NCBI GenBank assembly: GCA_014526335.1
Contig: JACTAT010000039.1
Span: forward strand, 4,822,202-4,886,201
From: Chrysaora quinquecirrha
Lineage: Eukaryota > Cnidaria > Scyphozoa > Semaeostomeae > Pelagiidae
Direction: 5' to 3'
Length of the DNA: 64,000 nucleotides
The position numbers were made by a program, and so were the translations under genes. Shown in pieces: positions 10,601 to 20,400 of the stretch. A model generated the notes under the pieces. The model was not told where the DNA came from. It saw only the letters and a list, made by a program, of their open reading frames with translations, and searched no databases. Position 1 is the stretch's first letter, and the number at the start of each line of letters is the position of its first letter.

Positions 10601-13600
10601 GTACTACTTAGATAAAGCAACAGAAGTTCGCCCATGCGAAAAGTCGGTTGCCGACGCCTCTGTACAGAATAGTATTGATGTAGCCGACAACAGCTGTCAG
10701 GCCGATAAACCACTCTGTGTGGACGAGTCAACGATGTCTGGGTGTGCGATTTCTGATTTCAGTTCAGTAGGACTCCAGTTATCCCCTTCAACTAGAGATG
10801 CCTTGTTTGGAGAAGACGTCGCTGTACGAGTTCATCGTGACAACGAGACACAGCATACCGTCCAAGTCATTGATACAGAGGCCCAGTGTATGAGCATCGC
10901 CAAGGCTGACGAAGGCGTCATGTGTGGTTGCGGGTTTTCTGAGTTCAGAAATATGGCGTGCGAGACTTTTGTCCCTTGTGAAGATTTCCAATGCGGAGAC
11001 GGACCAGCAGAAGTCGTAACAAGCAGCGTTGCCGCTCAAATTAACGTCGAAACGTGCGATGCATCAACAAGTCCTGTGGAGCTCGATCGTCGAAACTTCT
11101 CTTCGAATTGCAATTTCGATAAAAAGGAATCAATTACGGCTGGTTTTGGCGAACATACAGTGAACGATCTTCTTTGTGACGCATGCGAAAACAGGCAGCT
11201 TGTTTCTGTTGATGTTGGATCGTATAATGTTAATGAGTCAGCTGTTTTGGAAAACAGTCCTTATTCGGTGGACTCCTTTTGCAGAACTGACGACAAGCTA
11301 TGCAAGTGCAAAAAGCCGCAAACCTGCGAAATCGCACTCGGGGATGCTAACATCGATAAAGTTATTTGTGATATTTGCGAGAACAAAACTTGGAATACTA
11401 TTGGTTGCAGTGACGACCGAACAGACATTACTCCTTGTGATAGATGCGATAATATCACCTTGAAATCAACTGGATGTGGCGATAACGATGTCAACGAGTT
11501 GCTATGTCAACGCTGTATCTACAGAGGCAAGATGGTAGATAAAGAGGTTGGAAGCGAAGACGTTTTCGAAAATAGATGTGAGAATTGTCATTCGTTGAGC
11601 CAAAGGTTGTCGCCCGCACAAGATAATCATGAAAAGGCATCAACGGATCTCATTTGGATGTTGCTGATTCGGATGAAGATGCTTCTGAAACGAGTTCAGT
11701 TAATAATGGCGATGAACCTGATGTGTGTAGTGAAGTTTATAAGATAATGGCGGAAAGCAATGTGAATTCAGATGTGAAACATCACCCCGTTATTTGTAAT
11801 TATTGTGGAAATAAAGTTGATATAAATGACCCATCGTTGGATGACGAACTTGCGAAAATGCGAGATAATTTTAGTGCGTTTAAAGCAGAGAGGCTGGCAG
11901 CGACGAGGCCGATGGAAAATTTGGCAGATTTTGATAAAACAGAAGAGGATTTGGATGGAAGAAGTGATGCTGAAGAATCCGACTCGGAAGATGATATTGA
12001 TGATGGCTACGAAGAAAGGTATCTAATTAACATGTTTTAGTAGTCTTAGTCGCCATCTCAAGAGCAGCTTTTTATCATTAACATCAACATCATCGTCATC
12101 ATCATTATCATCATCAACAGCATCATCATCATCATCATTAACATCGTCTTCATCATCATCTTCAGAATCTTCATCGTCGCCACCGTCATTATCGTCATCT
12201 TTGTCATCATCATCGTTATCAGATTATTCATCATCGTCATCGTCATTCTCTTCGTCGTCATCTTCATCATCACCCCCATCATCGTCATCATCATCATCAT
12301 CAATCATCACCATTATCATTATCATCATCGTCGTCGTCATCATCTTCGTCTTCATCATTCTCGTCGTCATTGCCATCATTTCATGGAAACTATCATCGCT
12401 ACCATAAAAAACTGTAGTCATGCATATTTTTGTAATTTCTTAAGTATAATTGTACTATTGCAGCCAATTTCTGAAATTGGTAGCTACCATATTAAATGAC
12501 TAGATTCTGTAATTCTTTCTTTTTGAAGCACAAGAAATGACATCGTGGAATCATGCAAAATGTTGCAGAATCATTTCTCGGGAGAAAAACCCCTGAAACA
12601 ACAGCTTATGGTAAGCGAAATTTGCAATGTTTTTTTAAATCCTGGTGTTTAATCCTGGTTTTTTTATGTATTTCGCAAGTTCTCGTCGATTATATCAATG
12701 ACTAAGTTGAGAATCGATCTCAAAATAGATGAAGAAAATAATTTTGTCTATCTATATCCTTTTAATTAGCTATATAATCAAAATTATCCCTTGTAAAAAC
12801 TGTTTCCGTTTGCATGCGTATTTCTTATAGCATTTTCCAGTATGTTCATTTCTTAGTATTTTCGTCAGCATGTTCATTTCATTCAGCATTCGTCAGCATG
12901 TCGATTTCATACTGCATTCGTCAGCATGTTCATTTCTTACTGTATTCGTCAGCATGTTCATTTCTTACTGTTTACATCTGCATGTTAATTTCATTCTGTA
13001 GTCATCAGCATGTTCATTTCATGCTGTTTGCATTTGCATTTTAATTTCTTTCTGTAGTCGTCAGCATGTTCATTTCATACTTGATTCGTCAGCTTGTAGG
13101 TTTGATTCCCATTGTTTAGCATGTAGATTTCGTAGGGCATTCATCAATGTTGTTATTTCGCACTGTATTCTTCAACATGTTCATTTCATGCCATATTCAG
13201 AAATCCTGGCCTTAGCCACCCAGTTGTAGCTTTACCCTTACCTTTTATAACGTACCGTGTTCTGATATATGGTATTCAGTAAGCGTGACCTGAAGATGAT
13301 AAAAAGTTTGGATTCTGAAAATTATGGAAAACAAAAATAAATGGCGTTCTCAATAAATTTATTTTATTTGTTTTTTCCAGTTGAAATACCTGGCTAACAT
13401 CGAGTCATTGTGGTTCCAAACTGTGAAGAAAAAGCGAGCAAATGCAGCAGTCGTAAAAAGTTATATCGATTTATTCCAAAGTCGTATCCCCGAACTGGTT
13501 GATACAATCATTAATCTTATGGATGTTGACGTAAGTAGTGGCCTAAGTTGGTTGTCCTTACGTTCCTAAGCTTTCTCAGCTTGTTGGCTAATTTCTCGTT

Positions 13601-16600
13601 CAAAACTTCTATTACGTAAAAATATTCGTAATTTTGAATTCTAATTGAAAGACAGCTACTGGCAAGTACCTCCCGAAACAATAGTTATGTCACGGGGCTC
13701 CTGACTCCCGTTGTTTTTGACATTAAAATATGATGATTTAGGCCGAGAGCCACAACTAGCCACCATTTTGAGCAAGATGGTGTAATAGTTTTCGAACCTA
13801 TGTGGAAACCATGCCCTCCACTGTTTAGGAGTTGCCTCCCCCATCACGATTTTCTCTGTTTCCATGACATCATCATTTGGGATTTCCGACAGGCACTTGT
13901 CTCTTACGTCCTAGCAAACTGCAATAAAAGCAGGAACATTTTTAACATACTTAGATTTTCTGACGCTCTTCAAAAAGCTCTCTTGAAACATTGACATTCT
14001 TTATAGAATTGAAGTTGATTGTTGTGATATTTTCTAATAGAGAAAGAGGCTCTTGAGTCTCATAGTGTTCACCTCAGAGAGCAGTTGATAGCATAAGGAT
14101 GCACCTGTCTTCCAGTTTTTGAAATCTCAGAGTATGGGTAAACTGAAAGACTGAAATCTAAGCTAACCTTAAGTAAAAGGGTACCCTTGGCTTAATTCAA
14201 AGCCAAACACGTTTGTTATTGGAGATGACTTATGTATTCATTTAAGTTTTCTTCATTTTTAGGGCAACACAGCTCTGCATTTCGCTCTGACGTATAAGAA
14301 CACTTCTGTTGTTAGTATACTTCTTGATTCAAATGTATGTCAAATTGACTTGGTTAACAAGGTAAGTAAATACTTATTCAAAGTATCAATGAAATTAGCT
14401 AGCAAATCGGAAAGAGTTGACTGTAAGTGCTTTCTGCCTTACAGTCAATAGTAAACACGCTAGCAAATCTATACGCATTACTACGTACTTCTGTGGTGAT
14501 ATTTTTTGCTTACTATGATGGATAAGCACTGCTGTAGCGGGTTATTATGCTTTATGTGGTGGGTTATTTTGCTTGATGTGGTGGTATTTTTTTGCGTACT
14601 GTAGTGGATTTCGTACGCAAAAAATTCCACCACATTACTCAGAAACACCACCAAAGTAGTGCGTATCCACCACAGTAGTGCGTATAGATTTGCTAGAGTG
14701 TTTTAGGAGAACCTCCTTAAAATACTTCTGGATGTTGCAGCATGATTCAATAATGACCAAATTTTTCCCTACCTTGCAAATTTTGGGAAGGAGACTAATG
14801 GACTAATGAAATAGCTTAATGTTATTTTCATACATAGGCTGGATATTCGCCTGTTATGCTGGCTGCTTTGGCAGGATTCGATAATAAAACAGATAAATAC
14901 GTCATGCAAAGATTACTGAGAATGGGGGATCTTAACTGCAAAAATAAAGAGGTATGAGTTGCTGTATTTGACTTGATATAATTTGACTTCACTTCACTTG
15001 ACTTGACTTTACTTCGTTTGACTTGACTTGACTTAACTTGACTTGTCTTCACTTGACTTGATCAGATTCGATTCAATTCCAGTCTGTTTGATCTTGCTTG
15101 ATTTGATATTGTAGACTGGTCAGACCCCACTGATGTTCGCTGTTAGTCGTAGTAACGTTGGAATGGTTGAGCTTCTTCTTGATGCTGGTGCAGATGTCAA
15201 TGAAACTGACAATGTAAGAATTCAAAATAATATCTATAGTTTAGTTTATAGTGTTTTTCCAGTACCCGGGAACATTCAATTTCTAGTCGTGGTCGGTGTG
15301 GCAAGCTTTTGAGGACTCGTTCGATCAGCAGCCTTTTTTGGAATATCAGCGCCAGACCGACCTCTTCACGTATGAGGGTGGTTGCTGTCAGAGGGCTTTT
15401 TACACGTTCTCCATGGTTATTTAAAGTCCCAATTAATTTTGAGGCAGGCCCGCCATTTGACGTGATCGTCCGAGTCACAGAGAGCAAGGTTTTTACTCCT
15501 TGTAATTTGTGCTCCCTAGCCTGGATTTGAACCGCAGACCTTAAGCACTAATGACGCAAGTGCGAACCACTACACTGCGCTGCCCTCCGTATTTGAGTTT
15601 TTTATTGCCAGGAAGGTTAAAGAAACATTTATGACCCCAAAGCTGTCTGTTAACTTTTTAGCTTCATCTAAGAACAAGATCTTTTTAAGATTGTTAATCT
15701 TGTTTTACAGGATGGATCAACTGCTTTGATGTGCGCTTGTGAAAACGGCAGTATGGCTATTGTTAAAGCATTGCTGTCAAATCCGGATTGCGATTCGACT
15801 ATTGAAGATCATGTAAGTTTAGCAGTTCAAAATCTACATTTCGGTTAGGGTGTTTCCGCAGACACTCCTGCAGCTTAAGTTTTGTGTCATACATCTTATC
15901 TCCTATCTTTAAGATGTACCATAACTTAACTGAATTAAGATCTTTACTAGACAGTGAATTGATCTCGTTCCTTGAAATCCAACTAAATTCTCAAATACAA
16001 ATCCACAAATGTAATTTTGACTTTGAACACATGTCACTCTAATTTCAGGACGGAAGCACCGCGCTTACCATAGCAATGGATGCGAAGAGACGCGACCTTG
16101 CACTACTTATTTATGGAAGCCTTAATTTTGACGTTCGTGGTCGAATCAAATTGACACCTTCGGTGAGTAAATGTGCCTTCGAAGTAGACTTATTACCTGA
16201 GTCGTAGTTATCGCTATTGAATTGAATTGCTGGACGCTCAAACTAACTGCAGCGAACAACAACAACATCAATTCAATTCAACGTGAGCGAAAGTTAGGGA
16301 CTTGGGATAAGTCTACCTTCGAAGTTTGTTATATATTAACGGGCGCTGTTTGGTACCGCTGAAGAGGATATCGTTTTCAACATTGTCTTTAAGCGGTGGT
16401 TACCTCTTTAAAGGCCATCATTTAGGAGTTAAGAATTCTATAAGTTTGGTTTCACTGCCCTGTAGAGTCTGCCGCTTAAGTATAAGATTAATCATTCATT
16501 TGGGGAATGATCACAGAACACGAACCTACCTCAAGGCCTAGTTCTTAAAGTTCCTTATTTTTGGGCCTCTTTTGAGGCAATTGTAGTTCCAAAAGTTCCT

Positions 16601-17519
16601 TAATAGTTCCTTAATTTTAACTGCACATACAGTGGTCTTGACAATAAAGAGAGACATTTGCATTTGAGCAAAGCTCCAGAATACTCAAAGAAACATTGGA
16701 TACATGCTTAACGTACAATTTATGTGATTTTCGACTGCAAATGAATGGAACCGGCTTTCTAATTCTTGATTATTGGTAGTGATAAAAGCATTCAACATTC
16801 AAAAGTTCCTTAACAATTTTCTCTCTAGTAGTATAAGTTCTTTAAATTTTCGGGCCTTCTACATGTAGGTTCCTTATAAAGTGGTTCCTTATAAAAAAAG
16901 CGTGTATCCCAGAGACAGACCCCGCTTTGTCGGGTCACGTTCCCTATTGGACTTTTGGTATTGGTATTGTTAGGGTCACAACAGACGTTTTGACTTTACC
17001 TGGATGTTCCCTCGTGAAAAATAAAAAAAACACTCTGATGCTGACTGTTGGAAAGATGACTCTGATGATGACTGTTGGAAAGTACAGTCGAATATACAGT
17101 TAATAAACAAACAATTGTCATCTCTCGTTTGTTTTCTAATCGTAATGTTTAAGCTTCTGGTTATACTATTCATAAAAAAAACACTGTTATAAGCCCGCAA
17201 ATGTGTTATTATTTCGTCACTGGTGTCAGCATATTTTGTGAAGGATTGTGGATCAGAAAATCCTTACTGTTTCATGAGAATTAATGATCTAGTAAAAATA
17301 TTTTTTGAGTTGTACAAAACATCAAAATTGCAATGAATAGCGGAATCATTTTCAAAGCTAGCTTAAAATCTTGAGCATCTAAATTAAAATTCTGTTATCT
17401 TTCTAATAACGACATTACTTTATAGATTAACTGTGATTAATTTCTCTTCTCCGCAGAAACAATCGCTTCTTGGATTAGGAACTCGAAGGTCACCGTCTCC
17501 AGTTATTGGAAAAACTTAA
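7353..17519 (+). CDS. KANK: KANK family scaffold (KN motif and ankyrin repeat domain protein), 11 exons
   Basis: KANK proteins are cortical scaffolds that bind talin through an N-terminal KN motif, liprin-beta through a coiled coil and kinesin KIF21A through ankyrin repeats. Exons read: 7353-7625, 9325-9651, 9810-12018, 12529-12610, 13381-13530, 14263-14361, 14838-14951, 15115-15213, 15711-15812, 16049-16162, 17457-17519, all with GT-AG borders. The coiled coil LLPVLQVKLAVLQEEKRQL is a family signature. The five ankyrin repeats (GNTALHFAL, AGYSPVMLAAL, TGQTPLMFAVS, DGSTALMCACE, DGSTALTIAMD) and the GTRRSPSPVIGKT tail match vertebrate KANK order closely. The start was chosen at AACATGG (7353). 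A canonical KN motif is not visible. Exon 3 holds one frame break near 11632-11635. The identity is secure from the C-terminus; the N-terminal exon assignments are inference from phase (0/0) and context. Confidence 0.9.
7983..8370. mobile_element. MITE family F, inverted-repeat element in KANK intron 1
   Basis: TTTTCGCAATGCTTTGACCG followed by TGTTTTCCAAGG (left) recurs inverted at about 8334-8370 (CCTTGGAAAACACGGCTAAA then ACATTGCG). The interior is rich in GGAAATCC/GGATTTCC words in both orientations. Ends are approximate. Single copy in this window. Confidence 0.6.
8765..9085. repeat. Degenerate TCTGGT/TCTTGTC simple repeat
   Basis: Some 320 bases of loosely repeated TCTGGTTTGG/TCTTGTC words. 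They keep stop codons out of some frames on both strands and so create the 145-codon minus and 86-codon plus open frames here, which are not genes. Confidence 0.75.
9325..9651 (+). CDS. KANK: KANK exon 2: Ser-rich linker
   Basis: It starts after TTTTGACAG with DEEFDPNLGLQSPSKD and runs through Ser/Thr-rich sequence (SSDWSSDLESTTSSVAVKR) to the donor CCG|GTAAGT. The frame stays open beyond the donor to 9981, but the conserved coiled coil lies in another frame. A 158 bp intron (9652-9809, acceptor TCTTATCGCAG) therefore has to be removed to reach it; its phase 0 ends fit exactly. Confidence 0.75.
9810..12018 (+). CDS. KANK: KANK exon 3: coiled coil and CxxC repeat array, with one frame break
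   Basis: After a short lead the KANK coiled coil appears (SELSPKLSHLRNLENDLKLL, then VLQVKLAVLQEEKRQL). A putative C2H2-like CPYCLKKM...H unit follows at about 10280. After it come repeated T-Q-T/S-T-Q-S segments and, from about 11140, a tandem array with consensus G-x-x-D-x-V-N-E-L-L-C-x-x-C-x-N. An acidic tail (DKTEEDLDGRSDAEESDSED) ends at the donor AAAG|GTATCT. The frame shifts by -1 within 11633-11650. Restoring one A to the A4 run at 11632-11635, or removing a 101 bp intron 11578-11678, both give the phase 2 end needed by exon 4. Confidence 0.75.
12019..12528 (+). other. KANK intron 3, mostly trinucleotide repeat
   Basis: A 510 bp intron whose first two thirds is the ATC microsatellite at 12066-12406. 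The acceptor is TTCTTTCTTTTTGAAG. Confidence 0.7.
12066..12406. repeat. (ATC/TCA)n microsatellite in KANK intron
   Basis: About 340 bases of imperfect TCATCA/CATCAT with TCG and TTA variants. Frames here (poly-Met, poly-Ser or poly-Asp) are artefacts. Related ATC tracts occur at 21716-22250 and 48149-48330. Confidence 0.95.
12529..12610 (+). CDS. KANK: KANK exon 4
   Basis: Acceptor TTTTTGAAG, donor ATG|GTAAGC. Read with two bases from exon 3 it gives S-TRNDIVESCKMLQNHFSG-EKPLKQQLM, equivalent to the helical segment just before the KANK ankyrin repeats. The other two frames contain stops, which fixes the phase. Confidence 0.8.
12611..13380 (+). other. KANK intron 4 with 28 bp minisatellite
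   Basis: A 770 bp intron. It carries the minisatellite at 12836-13200 and ends in TTTGTTTTTTCCAG. Confidence 0.7.
12836..13200. repeat. 28 bp minisatellite (TCAGCATGTTCATTTC unit)
   Basis: About 13 imperfect copies of a 28 bp unit containing TCAGCATGTTCATTTCTTAC followed by TGTATTCG. Variants carry GATTTC, TTAATTTC or AGTCA. The 76-codon frame across it is a by-product. Confidence 0.9.
13381..13530 (+). CDS. KANK: KANK exon 5: pre-ankyrin helices
   Basis: Fifty codons, phase 0 at both ends (TTTCCAG| and GAC|GTAAGT). The segment ends IPELVDTIINLMDVD, matching the ELLPYIVNMAD segment directly before ankyrin repeat 1 in vertebrate KANKs. Confidence 0.9.
13531..14262 (+). other. KANK intron 5
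   Basis: 732 bp. Nothing recognised inside. Short frames on both strands lack domains. Confidence 0.7.
14263..17519 (+). CDS. KANK: KANK exons 6-11: five ankyrin repeats and C-terminal tail
   Basis: Exons 14263-14361 (33 codons), 14838-14951 (38), 15115-15213 (33), 15711-15812 (34), 16049-16162 (38) and 17457-17519 (20 plus stop TAA). Every intron is phase 0 and lies at the repeat borders, so each exon is one ankyrin unit beginning GNTALH, AGYSPV, TGQTPL, DGSTAL and DGSTAL. In vertebrate KANK1/2 this domain binds KIF21A. Spacing and residues agree with the family, with no break. Confidence 0.93.
14452..14705. mobile_element. MITE family D in KANK intron 6
   Basis: The termini CTAGCAAATCTATACGCA (14460 on) and TGCGTATAGATTTGCTAG (to about 14696) are perfect inverted repeats. 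They are extended by AAACAC/GTGTTT on the outside. The interior repeats GTGGTGG/CCACCAC and GTACGCAAAA words. Related sequence lies at 19425-19660 and 26458-26890. Confidence 0.8.
14985..15075. repeat. (ACTTG)n-like simple repeat in KANK intron 7
   Basis: About 90 bases of ACTTGACTTG with TTCACTTG variants, related in unit to the CTTGT tract at 39865-40460. Confidence 0.8.
15255..15592 (-). mobile_element. tRNA-derived SINE in KANK intron 8 (reverse orientation)
   Basis: Read on the minus strand from about 15592, it opens like a tRNA gene: GCAGCGCAGTGTAGTGGTTC (A-box-like), then about 33 bases later GGTTCAAATCC, a good match to the pol III B box. About 250 bases of unrelated body follow, the usual SINE structure. 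It is not a functional tRNA: the stem pairing is poor. The 3' limit is estimated. Confidence 0.6.
16185..16315. mobile_element. MITE family A, intact copy with perfect 9 bp target duplication
   Basis: The ends TAGACTTATTACCTGAGTCG and GGGACTTGGGATAAGTCTA carry inverted TAGACTTAT/ATAAGTCTA termini. The flanks are identical: CCTTCGAAG at 16176-16184 and again at 16316-16324. A 9 bp duplication is typical of Mutator-like elements. The insertion is in the last KANK intron, 22 bases after exon 10. Confidence 0.9.
16518..16907. mobile_element. MITE family C copy 2 in the last KANK intron
   Basis: Nearly identical to copies at 58-454 and 23574-23974, but the left terminus is shortened (ACACGAACCTACC, lacking the T-run and TATAAG). 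The right end TTATAAAAAAAGCGTGTA is intact. Confidence 0.85.
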
Positions 17520-17673
17520 TTATCTTGTCAAGAATGGCTATGTAAGTCACACCTTAAAAAATCTATGAAATGGTTCTTTGGCCTTTCTTGATAAGCAGAC
17601 ATTGCTGGTGAAAGCAAAGGTGCTCCAGTACATGCGTATAGTTCTACAGTGAGGCAGTTTGACTGATGTAACC
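17520..17673. other. 3' flank of KANK
   Basis: No canonical AATAAA is seen directly after the TAA at 17517-17519, so the KANK 3' end cannot be placed from sequence. Confidence 0.4.
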
Positions 17674-18048
17674 CTAAGTAGGGCTTTACATCCAGGGACG
17701 CCGGAGCGATGGTAGGGCAAGGGGGGCGGCCAGGAACGTAAGGGCAATTGAGATAAAAAAATTAGCGGGGTTTGGTGGTACTCTCCTAGGGAATTTTTTG
17801 TGTCCACGCCCTTTAGATTGGCTTAAAATGTAACAAAAGTTTCTCAAAGAGTGTAAATAATGTTTTTATACGACAATTTTTGGCTATGTCTCCACATGTA
17901 CGCATTTCGAATGGCATAATAATGGTGAAACATCGTATTTAACGTTGTCAAAGTCAATTATCATTTTACATTGAAAGGCACTTTTGCCCCCCTTGCCCCC
18001 TCTCCGGCGTCCCTGTTTACATCTATAGGTATGTAAAAGCCCTGCTAT
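17674..18048. mobile_element. MITE family G, inverted-repeat element
   Basis: AGTAGGGCTTTACATCCAGG followed by GACGCCGGAG (left) is mirrored at about 17998-18048 by CTCCGGCGTCCCTG, TTTACATC and ATGTAAAAGCCCTGC. GGGGGGCGGCC and CCCCCTTGCCCCC tracts lie inside. One copy in the window; no transposase. Confidence 0.65.
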
Positions 18049-19158
18049 TGATGCTTCTAAATAACTTCGAGACATCGCCTGAAATTGGAAATTGATTTTT
18101 TTGTTGTTGTTTGCGAGTGTTGTGTAATCTGTGTAGCATAAAGATCTGTAAAATGTGACTTGCACACAGGAATTTTGTACTAAATTTTCCAATAATCTTT
18201 CTCTACCAGAACGTCAGATTTGGGTGGCTTAAAATTGGAGAATCCCATTATGTATGCTTGAACCATTTTTGGACCTGAGTTCAGACCACGACAAAATGAC
18301 GTTTAGCTTTCAGTTCAAATATTGATCCTCTCGCATTGTTTTTGAACAGGCTAGAAGCGTTGGTTAGTCAAAGGAAAAGTCCCGAGTCTCAAAATTGCTG
18401 TGAGCATGCTTGAAACTTGTTAGCCAAAGGAAAGGCAGCAACAATGTAACTGAATACACTCAATTCTGCCATTGTAACGTCAAGTGGGAGTTCTTCATTT
18501 GCAAGAGAATAGTATGCTGAAGTCCTATATTAACCCGTTTTTAAGCTCCGTGTGTCCCTTGGCTTTAGGCGTACAACATTATGCCTAGCCAGAACATAGG
18601 TTTAACACAGTAGAAGACAAGACCAAGCTTGAGTCTAGCCTAATCTTCCAGTGTTAGACCCTCAGGATTAGGCCCTGAAATCCAAAGCTTTATCTTCGTT
18701 CTACTCGTTCTACTTAATTGGTCAATTCCAAATTTACCATTTTTGATTGGATTTTAAGACGAAGTCAATAGACAGCAGAATTTTTAGAATTTTTAAATCG
18801 ATTTTTTATCATTTTATTTATGCTGAAATGCAGACGCAGTTTATGCTCTTAAGTTCAAGTAATTTGTGAAAATTCTGACATTTGTATGCCGTTCCATTCA
18901 CCAAATTTATCTGATTGTATTTGATTTTGTACTACTGGTTTTCAGATATTCCAATCGAATTCACCGCTATGTCGTGAGGATTTTTTCGTGTCCTGTTCTG
19001 AAGTATTGAGGAGTCACTTTGCCGAGCTCTCATTATCCCCATCACTATTCAAAAAGCATCTTTTTATTTGCCATAACAACACGTTACTGTTTGTTGATTT
19101 TATGTCTGTAGCTGTATTTAGTCCATTCCTAATCGAAGTGTGAACGGTAATCGCCCTT
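18049..19158. other. Gene-free spacer
   Basis: About 1.1 kb with no supported exon, repeat or RNA gene. Confidence 0.5.
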
Positions 19159-19415
19159 AAGCCCTGCTCCGGCCAAACGATCTAACATTTTTGGTCAAAC
19201 ATTTGAGATTTAGTCTCCAAACATTGCTTGGAAAGCAAAAATAAGCTGAATCTGTTACACATTGTTCTTTGAAATATCTCCAAAACATTTTTGTTTCATG
19301 CAAGCAAAATATGTTTGAAAAGCGATGTTTTGTGACGTAGCCAACGGTCAAACATTTGCTTGACAAGCCATTTCAAATTTTTGACAAACAATGTTTGATC
19401 GTTTGGCCAGGTCTT
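19159..19415. mobile_element. MITE family B copy (TTA-flanked, PIF/Harbinger-like)
   Basis: It starts AGCCCTGCTCCGGCCAAACG and ends GATCGTTTGGCCAGGTC, an imperfect inverted pair, with TTA directly outside both ends. The interior repeats AAACATT/AATGTTT words in both orientations. See also copies at 25792, 49956, 50688, 51073, 55265 and 56087. Confidence 0.8.
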
Positions 19416-19665
19416 ACTGTCGTTGTGGCGGCACTTACTGCACATCAGTTATGTGATCGAAACGAATACTTTGTTTATCTTGCCAGCGAACCTATTTATA
19501 TGGACTATTGTGATGGATACGCACTACTGTCGTGTTTTTGCTTTTTACAGTAGTGCGTTTCAACCAAATCAAGCAAAACAACGACCTTTTCAAGTTTCCA
19601 CGGTATCCACAAAATCAAGCAAAAAAACCCACCACCGTAATGTGTATCCACCACCATGAGGTTCA
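19416..19665. mobile_element. Family D-related repeat
   Basis: GTGGCGG/CACTTACTGCACATC and GATGGATACGCACTACTGTC / CCACCACCGTAATGTGTATCC words are those of family D (14452-14705) but rearranged. Limits approximate. Confidence 0.45.
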
Positions 19666-20400
19666 CTGGCGTGACTAATGCAGGCTACCAAAAGCCGGAC
19701 TCGTCCAAACCCCGTTAGAACCGTGGAATCGGCGTGGACCCCAAGCTCGTTGCGCAGCACAAGGCAGCTACAAGACACGAGAGCCATGAGAGAGGGTAAA
19801 AAAAGATCAGGTCCAAAGGTCCTTCGATCCAGACCGGACCTCTCAATATGTCCGGTGTATTTTTGCTTGTACTGTACGCGTTTTGCTGCTTGACATTTGC
19901 CTTTTTGCGTCAAAGTGCAAAAAGGTTAATTAACTTCTAAGCCAGCACGTAATTGGTGAATACTGAAGTTGATTAGACTTTGGAACATGGCGCCATTAAA
20001 CATTAAACAATGCCTTGTCAAGAGAAGAAAGGAACATTTTGGGCAATTTTCACATTGAGCTTTCGTGCTTGGTGAACACAACAAGCTGGTGCACTGTTAT
20101 TCATACTCGTAAAAAGCTGCATCATTGGATCACCGAGGCTGCAGACTCGACAAAGTTTCTACAGCAAGGAACTTGGAATCTTGGAATCGTTACACTTCAT
20201 CTACAGCTACAGCTTGAATTGAAATTGTAAGTCACAGTTTTCTTTTATTATATCCGATGTATTACTAAGTTTTAGTATTACAAATAAAAAAAAACATCGA
20301 TAGTTGTTGTCTTTTGAAATTTTGATTTGGAACTAATTTGCTCTGATGGTTTACGTTTTGGCGCCAAATTTGAACCGATTTGAACAGCCTGCAACATAAT
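19666..20400. other. Gene-free spacer, possible non-coding exon
   Basis: The 71-codon frame at 20015-20230 ends at AAATT|GTAAGTC, which looks like a donor, but nothing upstream or downstream supports it as coding. No other feature seen. Confidence 0.3.

Noticed and set aside
11628..11641. Programmed -1 ribosomal frameshift site in KANK
   Set aside because: No X-XXY-YYZ heptamer in the zero frame, and the same run sits in a different phase in the other broken genes.
12058..12421. Poly-Met, poly-Ser and poly-Asp frames
   Set aside because: Product of the ATC microsatellite inside a KANK intron.
15500..15592. Functional tRNA gene on the minus strand
   Set aside because: B box present but the cloverleaf stems do not pair and a long unrelated tail follows; better explained as a SINE.
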